Below are positions 51,405 to 59,722 of a DNA stretch of 64,000 nt, in pieces (position 1 is the stretch's first letter; the number at the start of each line of letters is the position of its first letter). Under the pieces are notes generated by a model. It ran no database searches and was not told where the DNA came from. It was given only the letters and a program-made list of their open reading frames with translations. Location of the stretch: positions 40,222 through 104,221 of the forward strand of contig NZ_SJOP01000018.1 in assembly GCF_004331415.1 (NCBI RefSeq). The letters are read 5' to 3'. The position numbers were made by a program, and so were the translations under genes. This stretch comes from Kosakonia quasisacchari (GTDB lineage: Bacteria > Pseudomonadota > Gammaproteobacteria > Enterobacterales > Enterobacteriaceae).

Positions 51405-51704
51405 ATGGAACACATTACGATAACCGTGCCTGCTGGCCGCGCATTATGCGGTAAAGCGCTGGCGGGCGTTGTGGGCTCCGGGGATATGGAGGTGTTATTC
51501 ACCGCCGACCAGGGGCAAACACTGACAATTGAGATCACCACCTCCGTGGACAACAGCCGTGGACGTTGGGAAGCGCTGTTCAACCGTCTCGGTCTGGTGA
51601 GCACGCTGCCTGCGGGCCAGCTTGTGATCCACGATTTCGGCGCAACGCCCGGTGTGGCGCGCATCCGTATCGAACAGGTATTCGAAGAGGTGAGCTATGC
51701 GTGA
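51405..51704 (+). CDS. mdcC: Malonate decarboxylase acyl carrier protein (delta subunit)
   Basis: A 99-residue carrier whose serine holds the phosphoribosyl-dephospho-CoA arm on which acetyl and malonyl thioesters cycle. The attachment serine is Ser25 in VVGSGDMEVL, the position known for Klebsiella MdcC. AGAGGAAG precedes the ATG. It overlaps mdcD by 8 nt. Its fold differs from that of fatty-acid ACP. Confidence 0.95.
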   Translation: MEHITITVPAGRALCGKALAGVVGSGDMEVLFTADQGQTLTIEITTSVDNSRGRWEALFNRLGLVSTLPAGQLVIHDFGATPGVARIRIEQVFEEVSYA

Positions 51705-52533
51705 CGATCGCAGTTTTATCGAACTCAAAGCGCGCCAGCGCGCACAGACGCTACTGGATGACGGCAGCTACCGCGAACTGCTGGATCCGTTTGAAGGCAT
51801 TATTTCACCGTGGTTAGGGCCGCAGGGCATTGTGCCGCAGGCGGACGACGGCATGGTGGTCGCCAAAGGCACCATCAACGGCCAGCCCGCAGTGGTTGTG
51901 GCGATTGAAGGCGCGTTCCAGGGCGGCAGCATGGGCGAAGTCTCCGGCGCGAAAATGGCGGCGGCACTTGAGCTGGCAGCGGAAGATAACCGTAACGGCA
52001 TCCCGACACAGGCGGTGCTGTGCCTCGAAACGGGCGGCGTACGTTTGCAGGAAGCCAACCTTGGGCTGGCGGCGATTGCCGATATTCACGCGGCAATTGT
52101 TGACCTGCGCCGCTACACGCCGGTTATCGGCATCGTTGCCGGTACGGTTGGCTGCTTCGGTGGAATGTCTATCGCCGCCGCACTCTGTAGTTACCTGATT
52201 GTGACGCGCGAAGCCCGTCTTGGTCTGAACGGCCCACAGGTTATCGAACAGGAAGCCGGGATTGAAGAGTACGACTCCCGCGACCGTCCGTTTATCTGGA
52301 GCATGACCGGTGGCGAAGTGCGTTATCGCAGCGGGCTGGTGGATGCGCTGGTCGGCGACGGCATCCATGCGGTGAAACAGGCGATGAACGAGGCGATCGC
52401 CAAAGGCGTGCCTGCCAAACATCGCACCGATAAGTACGACGATTATTTGCAACGTCTGACCCACTTCGACACCCGTAAACAAGCGGATGCCGAACAGATC
52501 AGCGCGTTGTTTGCCGGGGAGGGAAAAGCATGA
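51697..52533 (+). CDS. mdcD: Malonate decarboxylase beta subunit
   Basis: With MdcE it forms the carboxyltransferase-like decarboxylase that removes CO2 from malonyl-S-ACP. It has 278 residues in a crotonase-like fold, with GGSMGEVSGAKMAAALELA and the oxyanion-type VGCFGGMSIAAALC region. It starts inside mdcC and ends in an ATGA overlap with mdcE, as expected for subunits made in equal amounts. Confidence 0.95.
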   Translation: MRDDRSFIELKARQRAQTLLDDGSYRELLDPFEGIISPWLGPQGIVPQADDGMVVAKGTINGQPAVVVAIEGAFQGGSMGEVSGAKMAAALELAAEDNRNGIPTQAVLCLETGGVRLQEANLGLAAIADIHAAIVDLRRYTPVIGIVAGTVGCFGGMSIAAALCSYLIVTREARLGLNGPQVIEQEAGIEEYDSRDRPFIWSMTGGEVRYRSGLVDALVGDGIHAVKQAMNEAIAKGVPAKHRTDKYDDYLQRLTHFDTRKQADAEQISALFAGEGKA

Positions 52534-53330
52534 GTACGACAGTAAGCCGCGGCGCGTTATGGCTGGAGAAACTGGCGCCGAATGCAACACGTCTGAGCGG
52601 GCTGTGCCCGTCCGTGCAGGCAGTCGATGGCAACGTTAACGGTGAAGCGGTGCGTTTCATTGCCGTGGTGCCGGATGCTAACAACCATTATCCGCGTGCC
52701 GCAAAAGGTGAAGTCGGTCTGCTGGAGGGCTGGACGCTGGCGAAAGTGGTGAGCGAAACCGTTGCCGCCGATGCCAACAACAGCGTGAAGCGCCCGATCA
52801 TTGCGGTGATTGATGTGCCAAGCCAGGCCTATGGCCGTCGCGAAGAAGCGTTTGGGATTCACCAGGCGCTAGCCGGTGCGGCGGCGGCCTATGCCAATGC
52901 GCGTCTGGCAGGACATCCGGTGATTGGTTTGATCGTCGGTAAAGCGATGTCCGGGGCGTTTCTGGCGCACGGCTACCAGGCGAATCGCCTGATTGCATTT
53001 AACGATTCCGGTGTGCTTATCCACGCCATGGGCAAAGAGTCGGCGGCGCGCATTACGCTGCGTACCGTGGAGGCGCTGGAAAAACTGGCGGCCACCATTC
53101 CGCCTATGGCCTATGACATCAGCAACTACGCGACGCTGGGACTGCTCTCCGAATTGTTGAACATCAGCAACCCGGACGCGCCTTCAGACGCCGATCTGGC
53201 ACAGGTGCAGAGTACGTTGCACCAGGCCATCAACGACGCTCGTCAGGACACCACGTTGAAAAACCGTTTGGGTGCTGACAACCGCCGCAGCTCTGCTCTT
53301 GTGCGCGAACGCATGAAAGCGAGCTGGTAA
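52530..53330 (+). CDS. mdcE: Malonate decarboxylase gamma subunit
   Basis: A 266-residue partner of MdcD in the malonyl-ACP decarboxylase. The crotonase-like core shows IAVIDVPSQAYGRREEAFGIHQALAGAAAAY and the glycine-rich LIVGKAMSGAFLAHGYQA. It starts by ATGA overlap with mdcD. After its stop the tight operon spacing breaks: 329 nt, with an ERIC repeat inside, separate it from mdcF. Confidence 0.95.
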   Translation: MSTTVSRGALWLEKLAPNATRLSGLCPSVQAVDGNVNGEAVRFIAVVPDANNHYPRAAKGEVGLLEGWTLAKVVSETVAADANNSVKRPIIAVIDVPSQAYGRREEAFGIHQALAGAAAAYANARLAGHPVIGLIVGKAMSGAFLAHGYQANRLIAFNDSGVLIHAMGKESAARITLRTVEALEKLAATIPPMAYDISNYATLGLLSELLNISNPDAPSDADLAQVQSTLHQAINDARQDTTLKNRLGADNRRSSALVRERMKASW

Positions 53331-53475
53331 GTAATAAGTAAAAAGAAACCTGCCAGAGAGCAAAACCATGGGCGCGCACGCCGTGCCCATGAACGCTTTT
53401 GCTCCTGAAAATAATAACCATCGCATACAAGGCTCAAGCACGAAATCATTCGTTCTGCATTGAGGCGGCAACTGA

Positions 53476-53632
53476 GTGAATCTCTGGCTGTTTACTGAAG
53501 TAAGTGACCAGGGTGAACAACAAATCTGTCAGAAACAGATTTGAACGTCACTGGACGACGCCCCATAAGGGCGAGGTTCAGAGACGAGTCACTCGGCAGC
53601 CTACAACCAGGCAGGGCGAAGGATGACGTGAT
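53476..53632 (+). repeat. ERIC element between mdcE and mdcF
   Basis: The stretch GTGAATCTCTGG ... GAAGTAAGTGACCAGGGTGA follows the conserved left and core parts of the enterobacterial repetitive intergenic consensus, including a clear match to AAGTAAGTGACTGGGGTGA. The end, GCAGGGCGAAGGATGACG, resembles its right end. The element is about 157 bp, longer than the 127-bp consensus, and the extra part holds a perfect 9-bp hairpin CAAATCTGT/ACAGATTTG (53521-53543) and a CGCCC/GGGCG stem near 53559-53573. The gap 53331-53659 has no gene. Confidence 0.82.
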
Positions 53633-53659
53633 TTCTTTTTAAAGGCTTACAGGTGATTT

Positions 53660-54619
53660 ATGACTTACGTAATTGTTCATGCCCTCGCACCGATATTCGT
53701 CATCATGCTGCTGGGTTTCTGGGCGGGAAAGGCCAAAATGGTCGACAACAAAAACGTTTCCCTGCTGAATATCTTTGTAATGGATTTTGCCCTGCCCGCG
53801 GCGCTGTTTAGCGCTACTGTTCAGACACCGTGGACCGGGATCATCGCGCAGTCGCCGCTGATTCTGGTACTGACACTCTCCATGTGGATTACCTATGCCG
53901 CCATTTATTTCCTGGCGACCTCGGTTTTCAAAAAATCGCCGCAGGATGCCGCGGTGCTGACGCTGACTGTCGCACTGCCAAACTACGCCGCGCTCGGCTT
54001 GCCGATTTTGGGCAGCGTGCTGGGTGAAGGCTCGTCGACATCGCTCTCCGTTGCGGTTTCTATCGCCTGCGGTTCAGTCCTGATGACGCCGTTCTGCTTA
54101 CTGATCCTTGAGCGTGAAAAAGCGCGAGCCGCGGGTGACAACACCGGTTCTACGCTGGCAATGCTGCCGGTATTGATGTGGCGTTCGGTGAAAAAACCGA
54201 TTGTCTGGGGGCCGCTGCTCGGGGTGGTTCTGTCCGCTATCGGCATAAAAATGCCGGAACTGGTGCTGGCATCGATCAAACCGCTTGGCCTTGCTGCGAC
54301 GGCGGCGGCGCTGTTCCTGACGGGTGTGATCCTCTCGGCGCGAAAACTGGCCATTAACACCATGGTTATTTCTGCCACCATCACCAAACTGCTGATCCAA
54401 CCGGCGATTGCGTGGGGGATTGTTCTGGTGCTTGGTTTGCATGGTTCGGTGGCGATCACCGCTATCCTGATGATTGCGCTGGCTGCGGGCTTCTTCGGTG
54501 TGGTATTTGGTAACCGCTTTGGCGTGCAATCGCCGGATGCGGAAGCCGTGCTGCTGCTGAGCTCCGTGCTCTGTATCCTGTCGCTGCCGCTGTTTATCAC
54601 GCTGACTTCAGGAATGTAA
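53660..54619 (+). CDS. mdcF: AEC-family malonate transporter MdcF
   Basis: A 319-residue inner-membrane carrier of the auxin-efflux-carrier (AEC) family with about ten hydrophobic segments in two inverted halves. In mdc clusters it is the likely malonate uptake protein. Features: FWAGKAKMVDNKNVSLLNIFVMDFALPAALF at the start, and the second half from LKPLGLAATAAALFLTGVILS. AEC carriers also move malate or auxin-like acids in other contexts, so the substrate comes from the neighbours. It is followed 2 nt later by mdcG. Confidence 0.93.
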   Translation: MTYVIVHALAPIFVIMLLGFWAGKAKMVDNKNVSLLNIFVMDFALPAALFSATVQTPWTGIIAQSPLILVLTLSMWITYAAIYFLATSVFKKSPQDAAVLTLTVALPNYAALGLPILGSVLGEGSSTSLSVAVSIACGSVLMTPFCLLILEREKARAAGDNTGSTLAMLPVLMWRSVKKPIVWGPLLGVVLSAIGIKMPELVLASIKPLGLAATAAALFLTGVILSARKLAINTMVISATITKLLIQPAIAWGIVLVLGLHGSVAITAILMIALAAGFFGVVFGNRFGVQSPDAEAVLLLSSVLCILSLPLFITLTSGM

Positions 54620-54621
54620 TC

Positions 54622-55242
54622 ATGACCGCAACATTACGCCCGCACGATCTTCTCTGGCTGCGCGCACAAGACGCGCTGGAAGAGGTAACCGAATCCTGGG
54701 TCGCAGAGATCTGGCACGCTGGTCTACCGGTGGTGGTGCGGCGTGATGTTGAACAAAACGGTCGCATCCCCGTTGGCGTGCGCGGTCTGCGCCGCGACCA
54801 ACGCGCTGCGGGGTGGGTGAAGCCAGAGCAGGTCATCCGGGTGGTCTCACCTGAACAACTGGTCACACTGCAAGAACTGCCGCGCTCGCCGTTTATCTCC
54901 CAGCCGCCGGTACAACTGGCGCTGCAACTGGCGCAGTTTACCTGGCCGTGGACATGGGGTGTTACCGGCAGCACGGGTTATGCGCTGGCGACCGGTATTC
55001 CGGTTATCCATGCGACCAGCGATCTCGACTTACTCATCCGCGCGCCGAAACCGCTTCCCACACGCGATCTGGCCCACTGGCAGCAGCAACTCAGCGGTGG
55101 GCTTTGCCGGGCGGATACCCAGGTGGAAACCCCGAACGGCGGTTTTGCGTTAGCTGAATGGTTACGCGACGGGCGGGTAATGCTGAAAACCAACCACGGG
55201 CCGTGCCTGGTGAGCGACCCCTGGCAAAGGGAGGATTCATGA
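54622..55242 (+). CDS. mdcG: Phosphoribosyl-dephospho-CoA transferase MdcG (holo-ACP synthase)
   Basis: MdcG transfers the phosphoribosyl-dephospho-CoA group made by MdcB to Ser25 of MdcC, producing holo-carrier. It has 206 residues. The two acidic residues of the nucleotidyltransferase-like centre are in HATSDLDLLIRAP. It starts right after mdcF and overlaps mdcH by ATGA. The related CitX serves citrate lyase; the context here points to MdcG. Confidence 0.94.
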   Translation: MTATLRPHDLLWLRAQDALEEVTESWVAEIWHAGLPVVVRRDVEQNGRIPVGVRGLRRDQRAAGWVKPEQVIRVVSPEQLVTLQELPRSPFISQPPVQLALQLAQFTWPWTWGVTGSTGYALATGIPVIHATSDLDLLIRAPKPLPTRDLAHWQQQLSGGLCRADTQVETPNGGFALAEWLRDGRVMLKTNHGPCLVSDPWQREDS

Positions 55243-56141
55243 AGATCATCTTTACTTTTCCGGGGCAGGGGACGCAACGCCCGGGAATGTTACAAGGTCT
55301 GCCGGGCAGTGAAATGAACGAAGCCCGCGAGGTATTGGGTGCAGAAGTCGATACGCTCGATACTGCCGGGGCGCTAAAACATACCCGCGCGGTACAACTG
55401 GCGCTGCTGATTGCCGGTGTGGCCTGGGCGCGTGAATTACAACGCCGGGGCGTGAGCGTTGATATCACCAGCGGTCTGTCGATTGGTGCATATCCGGCGG
55501 CAGTGGTCGCCGGCGCGCTCGATTTTCAGGATGCACTGCGCCTGGTGGCGCTGCGCGGCGATTTGATGGAGCAGGCGTATCCGCACGGTTACGGGCTGAC
55601 GGCGATTATGGGGCTGACGTTGCCTACCGTGGAAACGCTGATCGAAGGCAGCGGAGCCTATATCGCTAACCTCAACGCCGAAACGCAGATTGTCATCGCC
55701 GGCAGCGATGAGGCGATGGCGCGAGTGGCGCAACGGGCGTTAGCAAAAGGCGCTAACAAGGCGCAGCGGCTCGCGGTCAGCGTACCTTCCCACTGTGCAT
55801 TGCTGGAAAAACCCGCTGAAAAACTGGCGCAGGCGTTTGCGGGTGTCACGCTCCGCCGCCCGCAGTGCGCTTACTTGAGCGGCAGCACCGGGCGCGTGTT
55901 GTGGCAGCCGGAGAAAATCGCCGACGATCTGGCGTGGAATATGGCACGCACCGTGCGCTGGCAAGAGGCGGTCATTGCCGCCAACGAACGCGACGCGCGA
56001 CTGGCGATTGAAATGCCGCCGGGCGGTATTCTCACCTGCCTGACACGGCAAGCCGCGTGGAACGGCGAAAGCATTTCGCTGGAGCGCAGCGGTGTGGATG
56101 TGGCGGTACATCTGGCGAATCGCCTCAGGATGCAGGCGTAA
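55239..56141 (+). CDS. mdcH: Malonyl-CoA:ACP transacylase MdcH
   Basis: MdcH loads malonyl from malonyl-CoA onto MdcC, priming the decarboxylase cycle. I use the ATG at 55239, which overlaps the mdcG stop; the longer upstream frame lies within mdcG. It has 300 residues in the FabD-like fold: TFPGQGTQRPGM near the start, active-site Ser81 in SGLSIGAYPA, and the catalytic His in SVPSHCALLEKPAE. It is the last gene of the operon. Its final 17 nt overlap the end of mdcR on the other strand. Confidence 0.95.
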   Translation: MKIIFTFPGQGTQRPGMLQGLPGSEMNEAREVLGAEVDTLDTAGALKHTRAVQLALLIAGVAWARELQRRGVSVDITSGLSIGAYPAAVVAGALDFQDALRLVALRGDLMEQAYPHGYGLTAIMGLTLPTVETLIEGSGAYIANLNAETQIVIAGSDEAMARVAQRALAKGANKAQRLAVSVPSHCALLEKPAEKLAQAFAGVTLRRPQCAYLSGSTGRVLWQPEKIADDLAWNMARTVRWQEAVIAANERDARLAIEMPPGGILTCLTRQAAWNGESISLERSGVDVAVHLANRLRMQA

Positions 56142-57069
56142 TGTTTTCTTGCAGACTGCGGGCGTACATGCGGCCTTCCGCCGCCAGCGCCAGCAAGTTG
56201 GGATCGCGCTCGCGGTTGCGTGAAAAGACAATGGCGATCAACTGTTGCATTTGATACGGCTCGGCGAGACGCAACATCTGCACTGATCCTTCGTAGACTT
56301 TCTTCATCCTTCCCGGCATCAGCGTAAATCCGACGCCCGCCTGCACCAGGCTCAGCATGGAGAAGATGTCATTCACGCGGGTGACAATTTCCGGCTCAAA
56401 ACCGGCAATATGAAACGCTTCCTGAAAACCGGCATAGGTGGCGAAGCCTTCAGCCAGCGAGACAAATTTTTGCGCGCGGTAGTCGCGCAGGTCAGCAAGG
56501 GTATCGGTTTCAAGCGTTGCGCTTGCCGGCGCGGCAAGGAAGATATCGTCATGAAACAGCGGCAGCACTTCGAGGTTGTTGCGGTCGATTTCGCTTTCTG
56601 AAATGGAGATCAAAATCGCGTCAAGCGAGCCTTCCTCAAGCATATGCAGCAGCGTTTCGTTTGAGCCCATCGTCAGATTTATCTCCAGGTCCGGGCGTCG
56701 CAATTTCATCCCCATTATCAATCGGGGGACGGTTTCCAGCGTCAGGGAGTAGAGCGTACCCACGCGCAAACGCCCCTGACCAACCCCGGCAGTTTTACGC
56801 GCTTCATCCAGCCCGCGCTCCATCAATTGCGTCACTTCCTGGCAATATTCCAGTAGCGTCCACGCGGCAGGCAGCGGGATGAGATTACGGCCTTTATGGG
56901 CAAACAACGGGCAACGGACATTCTCTTCCAGCGTGTGCAGCGCGCGGTGCACACTGACACCGCTGAGATTGAGCGCTTCGGCGGTGCGCGCAATATTGCC
57001 CTTTTCCATAAAGGCCATGAAGATGCCCAGCTTGCGAAACGTAATGTCGTTGGTGATATCCAGATTCAT
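56125..57069 (-). CDS. mdcR: LysR-type regulator MdcR
   Basis: A 314-residue LysR-family protein. The N-terminal winged helix (FMEKGNIARTAEALNLSGVSVHRALHTLEE, about 19-48) is followed by a LysR substrate-binding domain. In Klebsiella MdcR activates mdc genes with malonate as signal. Here it converges on the operon and overlaps the end of mdcH. It starts only 27 nt after the yheS stop on the same strand with no visible terminator between, so part of its transcript may come from yheS. GAGAG precedes the ATG. Confidence 0.93.
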   Translation of the reverse strand: MNLDITNDITFRKLGIFMAFMEKGNIARTAEALNLSGVSVHRALHTLEENVRCPLFAHKGRNLIPLPAAWTLLEYCQEVTQLMERGLDEARKTAGVGQGRLRVGTLYSLTLETVPRLIMGMKLRRPDLEINLTMGSNETLLHMLEEGSLDAILISISESEIDRNNLEVLPLFHDDIFLAAPASATLETDTLADLRDYRAQKFVSLAEGFATYAGFQEAFHIAGFEPEIVTRVNDIFSMLSLVQAGVGFTLMPGRMKKVYEGSVQMLRLAEPYQMQQLIAIVFSRNRERDPNLLALAAEGRMYARSLQENITPAS

Positions 57070-57096
57070 AAGCTCTCTCGCCGCCGTTGTTGCGTG

Positions 57097-59001
57097 TTAT
57101 TCCCCTTGCAACATGGCTTCCAGTTGCTCGTGCGCGTCCAGCCAGGCCATCTCGCACTCTTCGAGGCCCGATTTTGCTGCCGCCTGCTGTTGCAAACAGG
57201 TGGTTAATTCCGCTTTGCGGCTCTGATCGTAAAGGCCGCTGTCGCCGAGCTTCTCTTCGGCTTGCGCTAACTGCGCATTCAGCTTTTCCATCTCTTTTTC
57301 CAGCCGGGCAATCTCTTTGCGCAGCGGCTGAGTTTGCGTGCGCAGCTCGGCTTCACGGCGCTTCTGATCTTTGCGCGCCTGGGCGCTGTTGGCGCTCTCT
57401 TTTACCGTATCCGCCGGCTGGCTTTCCTGTTTTTGCACGTCGCTTAACCACTGCTGGTAATCTTCCAGGTCGCCTTCGAACGGCTCAACTTTGCCGTCGT
57501 GCACCAGGTAGAGATCGTCCGTGGTGGAGCGAATCAGGTGGCGGTCATGCGATACGACCACTAACGCGCCTTCAAACTCAATCAGCGCTTCGGTCAGCGC
57601 CTGACGCATATCCAGATCGAGGTGGTTGGTCGGTTCATCAAGCAGCAGCAGGTTTGGGCGCTGCCAGACGATTAACGCCAGCACCAGACGCGCTTTTTCG
57701 CCGCCGGAGAAGCGTTCGGTTATTTCGGTGACTTTATCGCCCTGGAAACCAAAGCCGCCCAGGTAGTCGCGCAGTTTCTGCTCCAGCTCCTGCGGTGCAA
57801 GGCGCGCCAGGTGCTGCAACGGCGATTCGTCAGCGCGTAAAAACTCCAGTTGATGCTGGGCGAAGTAACCCAGCTTGATGCCTTTCGCCAGCCCGATTTC
57901 ACCGCTCTGCGCCGCCAGTTCACCCGCCAGCAGTTTGATAAGCGTGGATTTACCCGCGCCGTTACGTCCCAGCAGGCCAATGCGTGAACCCGGCACCAGA
58001 TTCAGCTTAATGGCGTTCAGAATGGTACGTTCGCCGTAACCTGCGCTCACTTTTTCCATTTTTAACAGTGGGTTGGGCAGGCTTTCCGGCGGGCGGAAAC
58101 TGAAGTGGAACGGGTTATCGACATGCGCTGGCGCAATCAGCTCCATGCGCTCAAGCATTTTGATGCGGCTTTGCGCCTGTTTCGCTTTACTGGCTTTCGC
58201 TTTGAAGCGGTCGATAAAACTTTGCAGGTGTGCAACGCGCTGCTGCTGACTTTCATAAGTGGCCTGCTGCTGGGCAAGGCGCGTGGCGCGCTGGCGCTCA
58301 AACGAGCTGTAGTTACCGGTATATTCGAACAGGCTTTGCTGCTCAATATGCAGAATTTTGTCCACTACCGGATCGAGGAAATCACGGTCGTGGGAAATCA
58401 GGATCAGCGTGCCCTGGTAGCTTTTCAGCCACTTCTCCAGCCAGATCACTGCATCGAGATCGAGGTGGTTGGTCGGTTCATCAAGCAGCAGTAAGTCGGA
58501 GCGGCAAATCAGCGCCTGCGCGAGGTTTAAACGCATACGCCAGCCACCGGAGAAGTCGCTCACCGGGCGCTCCAGTTGCTCGTTACTAAAACCCAGACCG
58601 TGCAGCAGGCTGGACGCGCGAGAGCGAATGGTCCATGCATCAATCGCGTCGAGTTTACCGTGCACGGTGGCAATGGCATGACCATCGTTACGTTCGTTGG
58701 CGGCGTTAAGTTGAGCTTCAAGCTGGCGGTATTCGCGATCGCCATCAATCACATAGTCTATGGCCGCTTCATTTAGCGCCGGTGTTTCCTGGTTCACCCA
58801 TGCCAGTTGCCAGGCGCCAGGAAAAGTGAAGCTGCCGCCGTCGGCACCGATCTCGTTTTTCAATAGCGACAGCAGCGTTGATTTGCCGCAGCCGTTTTTA
58901 CCCACCAGGCCTACTTTCTGGCCCGGGTTGATGGTGGCTGTGGCGTTATCCAGCAGGACACGCACGCCGCGACGAATTTGTAACGAGGAGAAAACAATCA
59001 T
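57097..59001 (-). CDS. yheS: ABC-F family ATPase YheS
   Basis: A 634-residue ABC-F protein with two ATPase cassettes and no membrane part; relatives act on the ribosome. Cassette 1 has Walker A GLVGKNGCGKST and signature DFSGGWRMRLNLA; cassette 2 has GLLGRNGAGKST and RFSGGEKARLVLA, each followed by LLLLDEPTNHLD. A charged linker and a C-terminal coiled coil complete it. In E. coli it precedes yheT; here the accessory block follows. Confidence 0.96.
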   Translation of the reverse strand: MIVFSSLQIRRGVRVLLDNATATINPGQKVGLVGKNGCGKSTLLSLLKNEIGADGGSFTFPGAWQLAWVNQETPALNEAAIDYVIDGDREYRQLEAQLNAANERNDGHAIATVHGKLDAIDAWTIRSRASSLLHGLGFSNEQLERPVSDFSGGWRMRLNLAQALICRSDLLLLDEPTNHLDLDAVIWLEKWLKSYQGTLILISHDRDFLDPVVDKILHIEQQSLFEYTGNYSSFERQRATRLAQQQATYESQQQRVAHLQSFIDRFKAKASKAKQAQSRIKMLERMELIAPAHVDNPFHFSFRPPESLPNPLLKMEKVSAGYGERTILNAIKLNLVPGSRIGLLGRNGAGKSTLIKLLAGELAAQSGEIGLAKGIKLGYFAQHQLEFLRADESPLQHLARLAPQELEQKLRDYLGGFGFQGDKVTEITERFSGGEKARLVLALIVWQRPNLLLLDEPTNHLDLDMRQALTEALIEFEGALVVVSHDRHLIRSTTDDLYLVHDGKVEPFEGDLEDYQQWLSDVQKQESQPADTVKESANSAQARKDQKRREAELRTQTQPLRKEIARLEKEMEKLNAQLAQAEEKLGDSGLYDQSRKAELTTCLQQQAAAKSGLEECEMAWLDAHEQLEAMLQGE

Positions 59002-59167
59002 AAGGCGCCGTATGTTCAGACTATGTTAATTTGTCATTATGATAATGTAAGAGTGCGGCCAAAGGACGCACCGGGGCCGCAATGGTAGCCCAAAATGAAG
59101 ATGATAGACAAAATCATTCTGGCAGCGCCCACTGGCCGCTCGCCAGAGTTTGACGCCCGGGAGGGGA

Positions 59168-59722
59168 ATGATGTCGCAGACAGCGAAAGTATTGCTGCTG
59201 TATGCCCATCCGGAATCACAGGACTCGGTAGCTAACCGGGTTTTGCTTAAGCCGGCAACGCAGCTGCAAAATGTCACGGTGCACGATCTTTATGCCCGTT
59301 ACCCTGACTTTTTTATCGATATTCCTTATGAACAGGCGTTGCTGCGTGAGCATGACGTCATTGTGTTTCAACATCCGCTATATACCTACAGTTGCCCGGC
59401 GCTGCTCAAAGAGTGGCTTGACCGTGTGTTAAGTCGTGGCTTTGCCAGCGGCATTGGCGGGAACCAACTCGCGGGAAAGTATTGGCGCAGCGTGGTCACT
59501 ACCGGGGAACCGGAGGCCGCGTATCGCCACGATGGGCTTAACCGCTACTCCATGAATGACATTTTGCGCCCGTTTGAGCTGACTGCCGCCATGTGCCGAA
59601 TGCACTGGTTAAGCCCGATTATTGTGTATTGGGCGCGTAGGCAATCACCGCAGGAGTTGGCGAATCACGCCAAAGCTTATGGTGACTGGCTGGCGTCGCC
59701 GTTGTCTCCGGGAGGCCGTTAA
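59168..59722 (+). CDS. kefG: KefB ancillary quinone oxidoreductase KefG
   Basis: A 184-residue flavodoxin-like NAD(P)H:quinone oxidoreductase that must be present for full KefB activity. I choose the ATG at 59168 (MMSQTAKVLLLYAHPESQDS) because it follows GAGGGGA and matches E. coli KefG. The FMN-binding HPLYTYSCPALLKEWLDRV segment and GFASGIGGNQLAGK are present. Its stop overlaps the kefB start (TAATG). Confidence 0.96.
   Translation: MMSQTAKVLLLYAHPESQDSVANRVLLKPATQLQNVTVHDLYARYPDFFIDIPYEQALLREHDVIVFQHPLYTYSCPALLKEWLDRVLSRGFASGIGGNQLAGKYWRSVVTTGEPEAAYRHDGLNRYSMNDILRPFELTAAMCRMHWLSPIIVYWARRQSPQELANHAKAYGDWLASPLSPGGR

Noticed and set aside
53521..53573. Dedicated malonate riboswitch or small RNA in the mdcE-mdcF gap
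   Set aside because: The flanking sequence matches ERIC repeat ends and core, which explains the hairpins without a new RNA; no aptamer-like conservation can be judged from one sequence.
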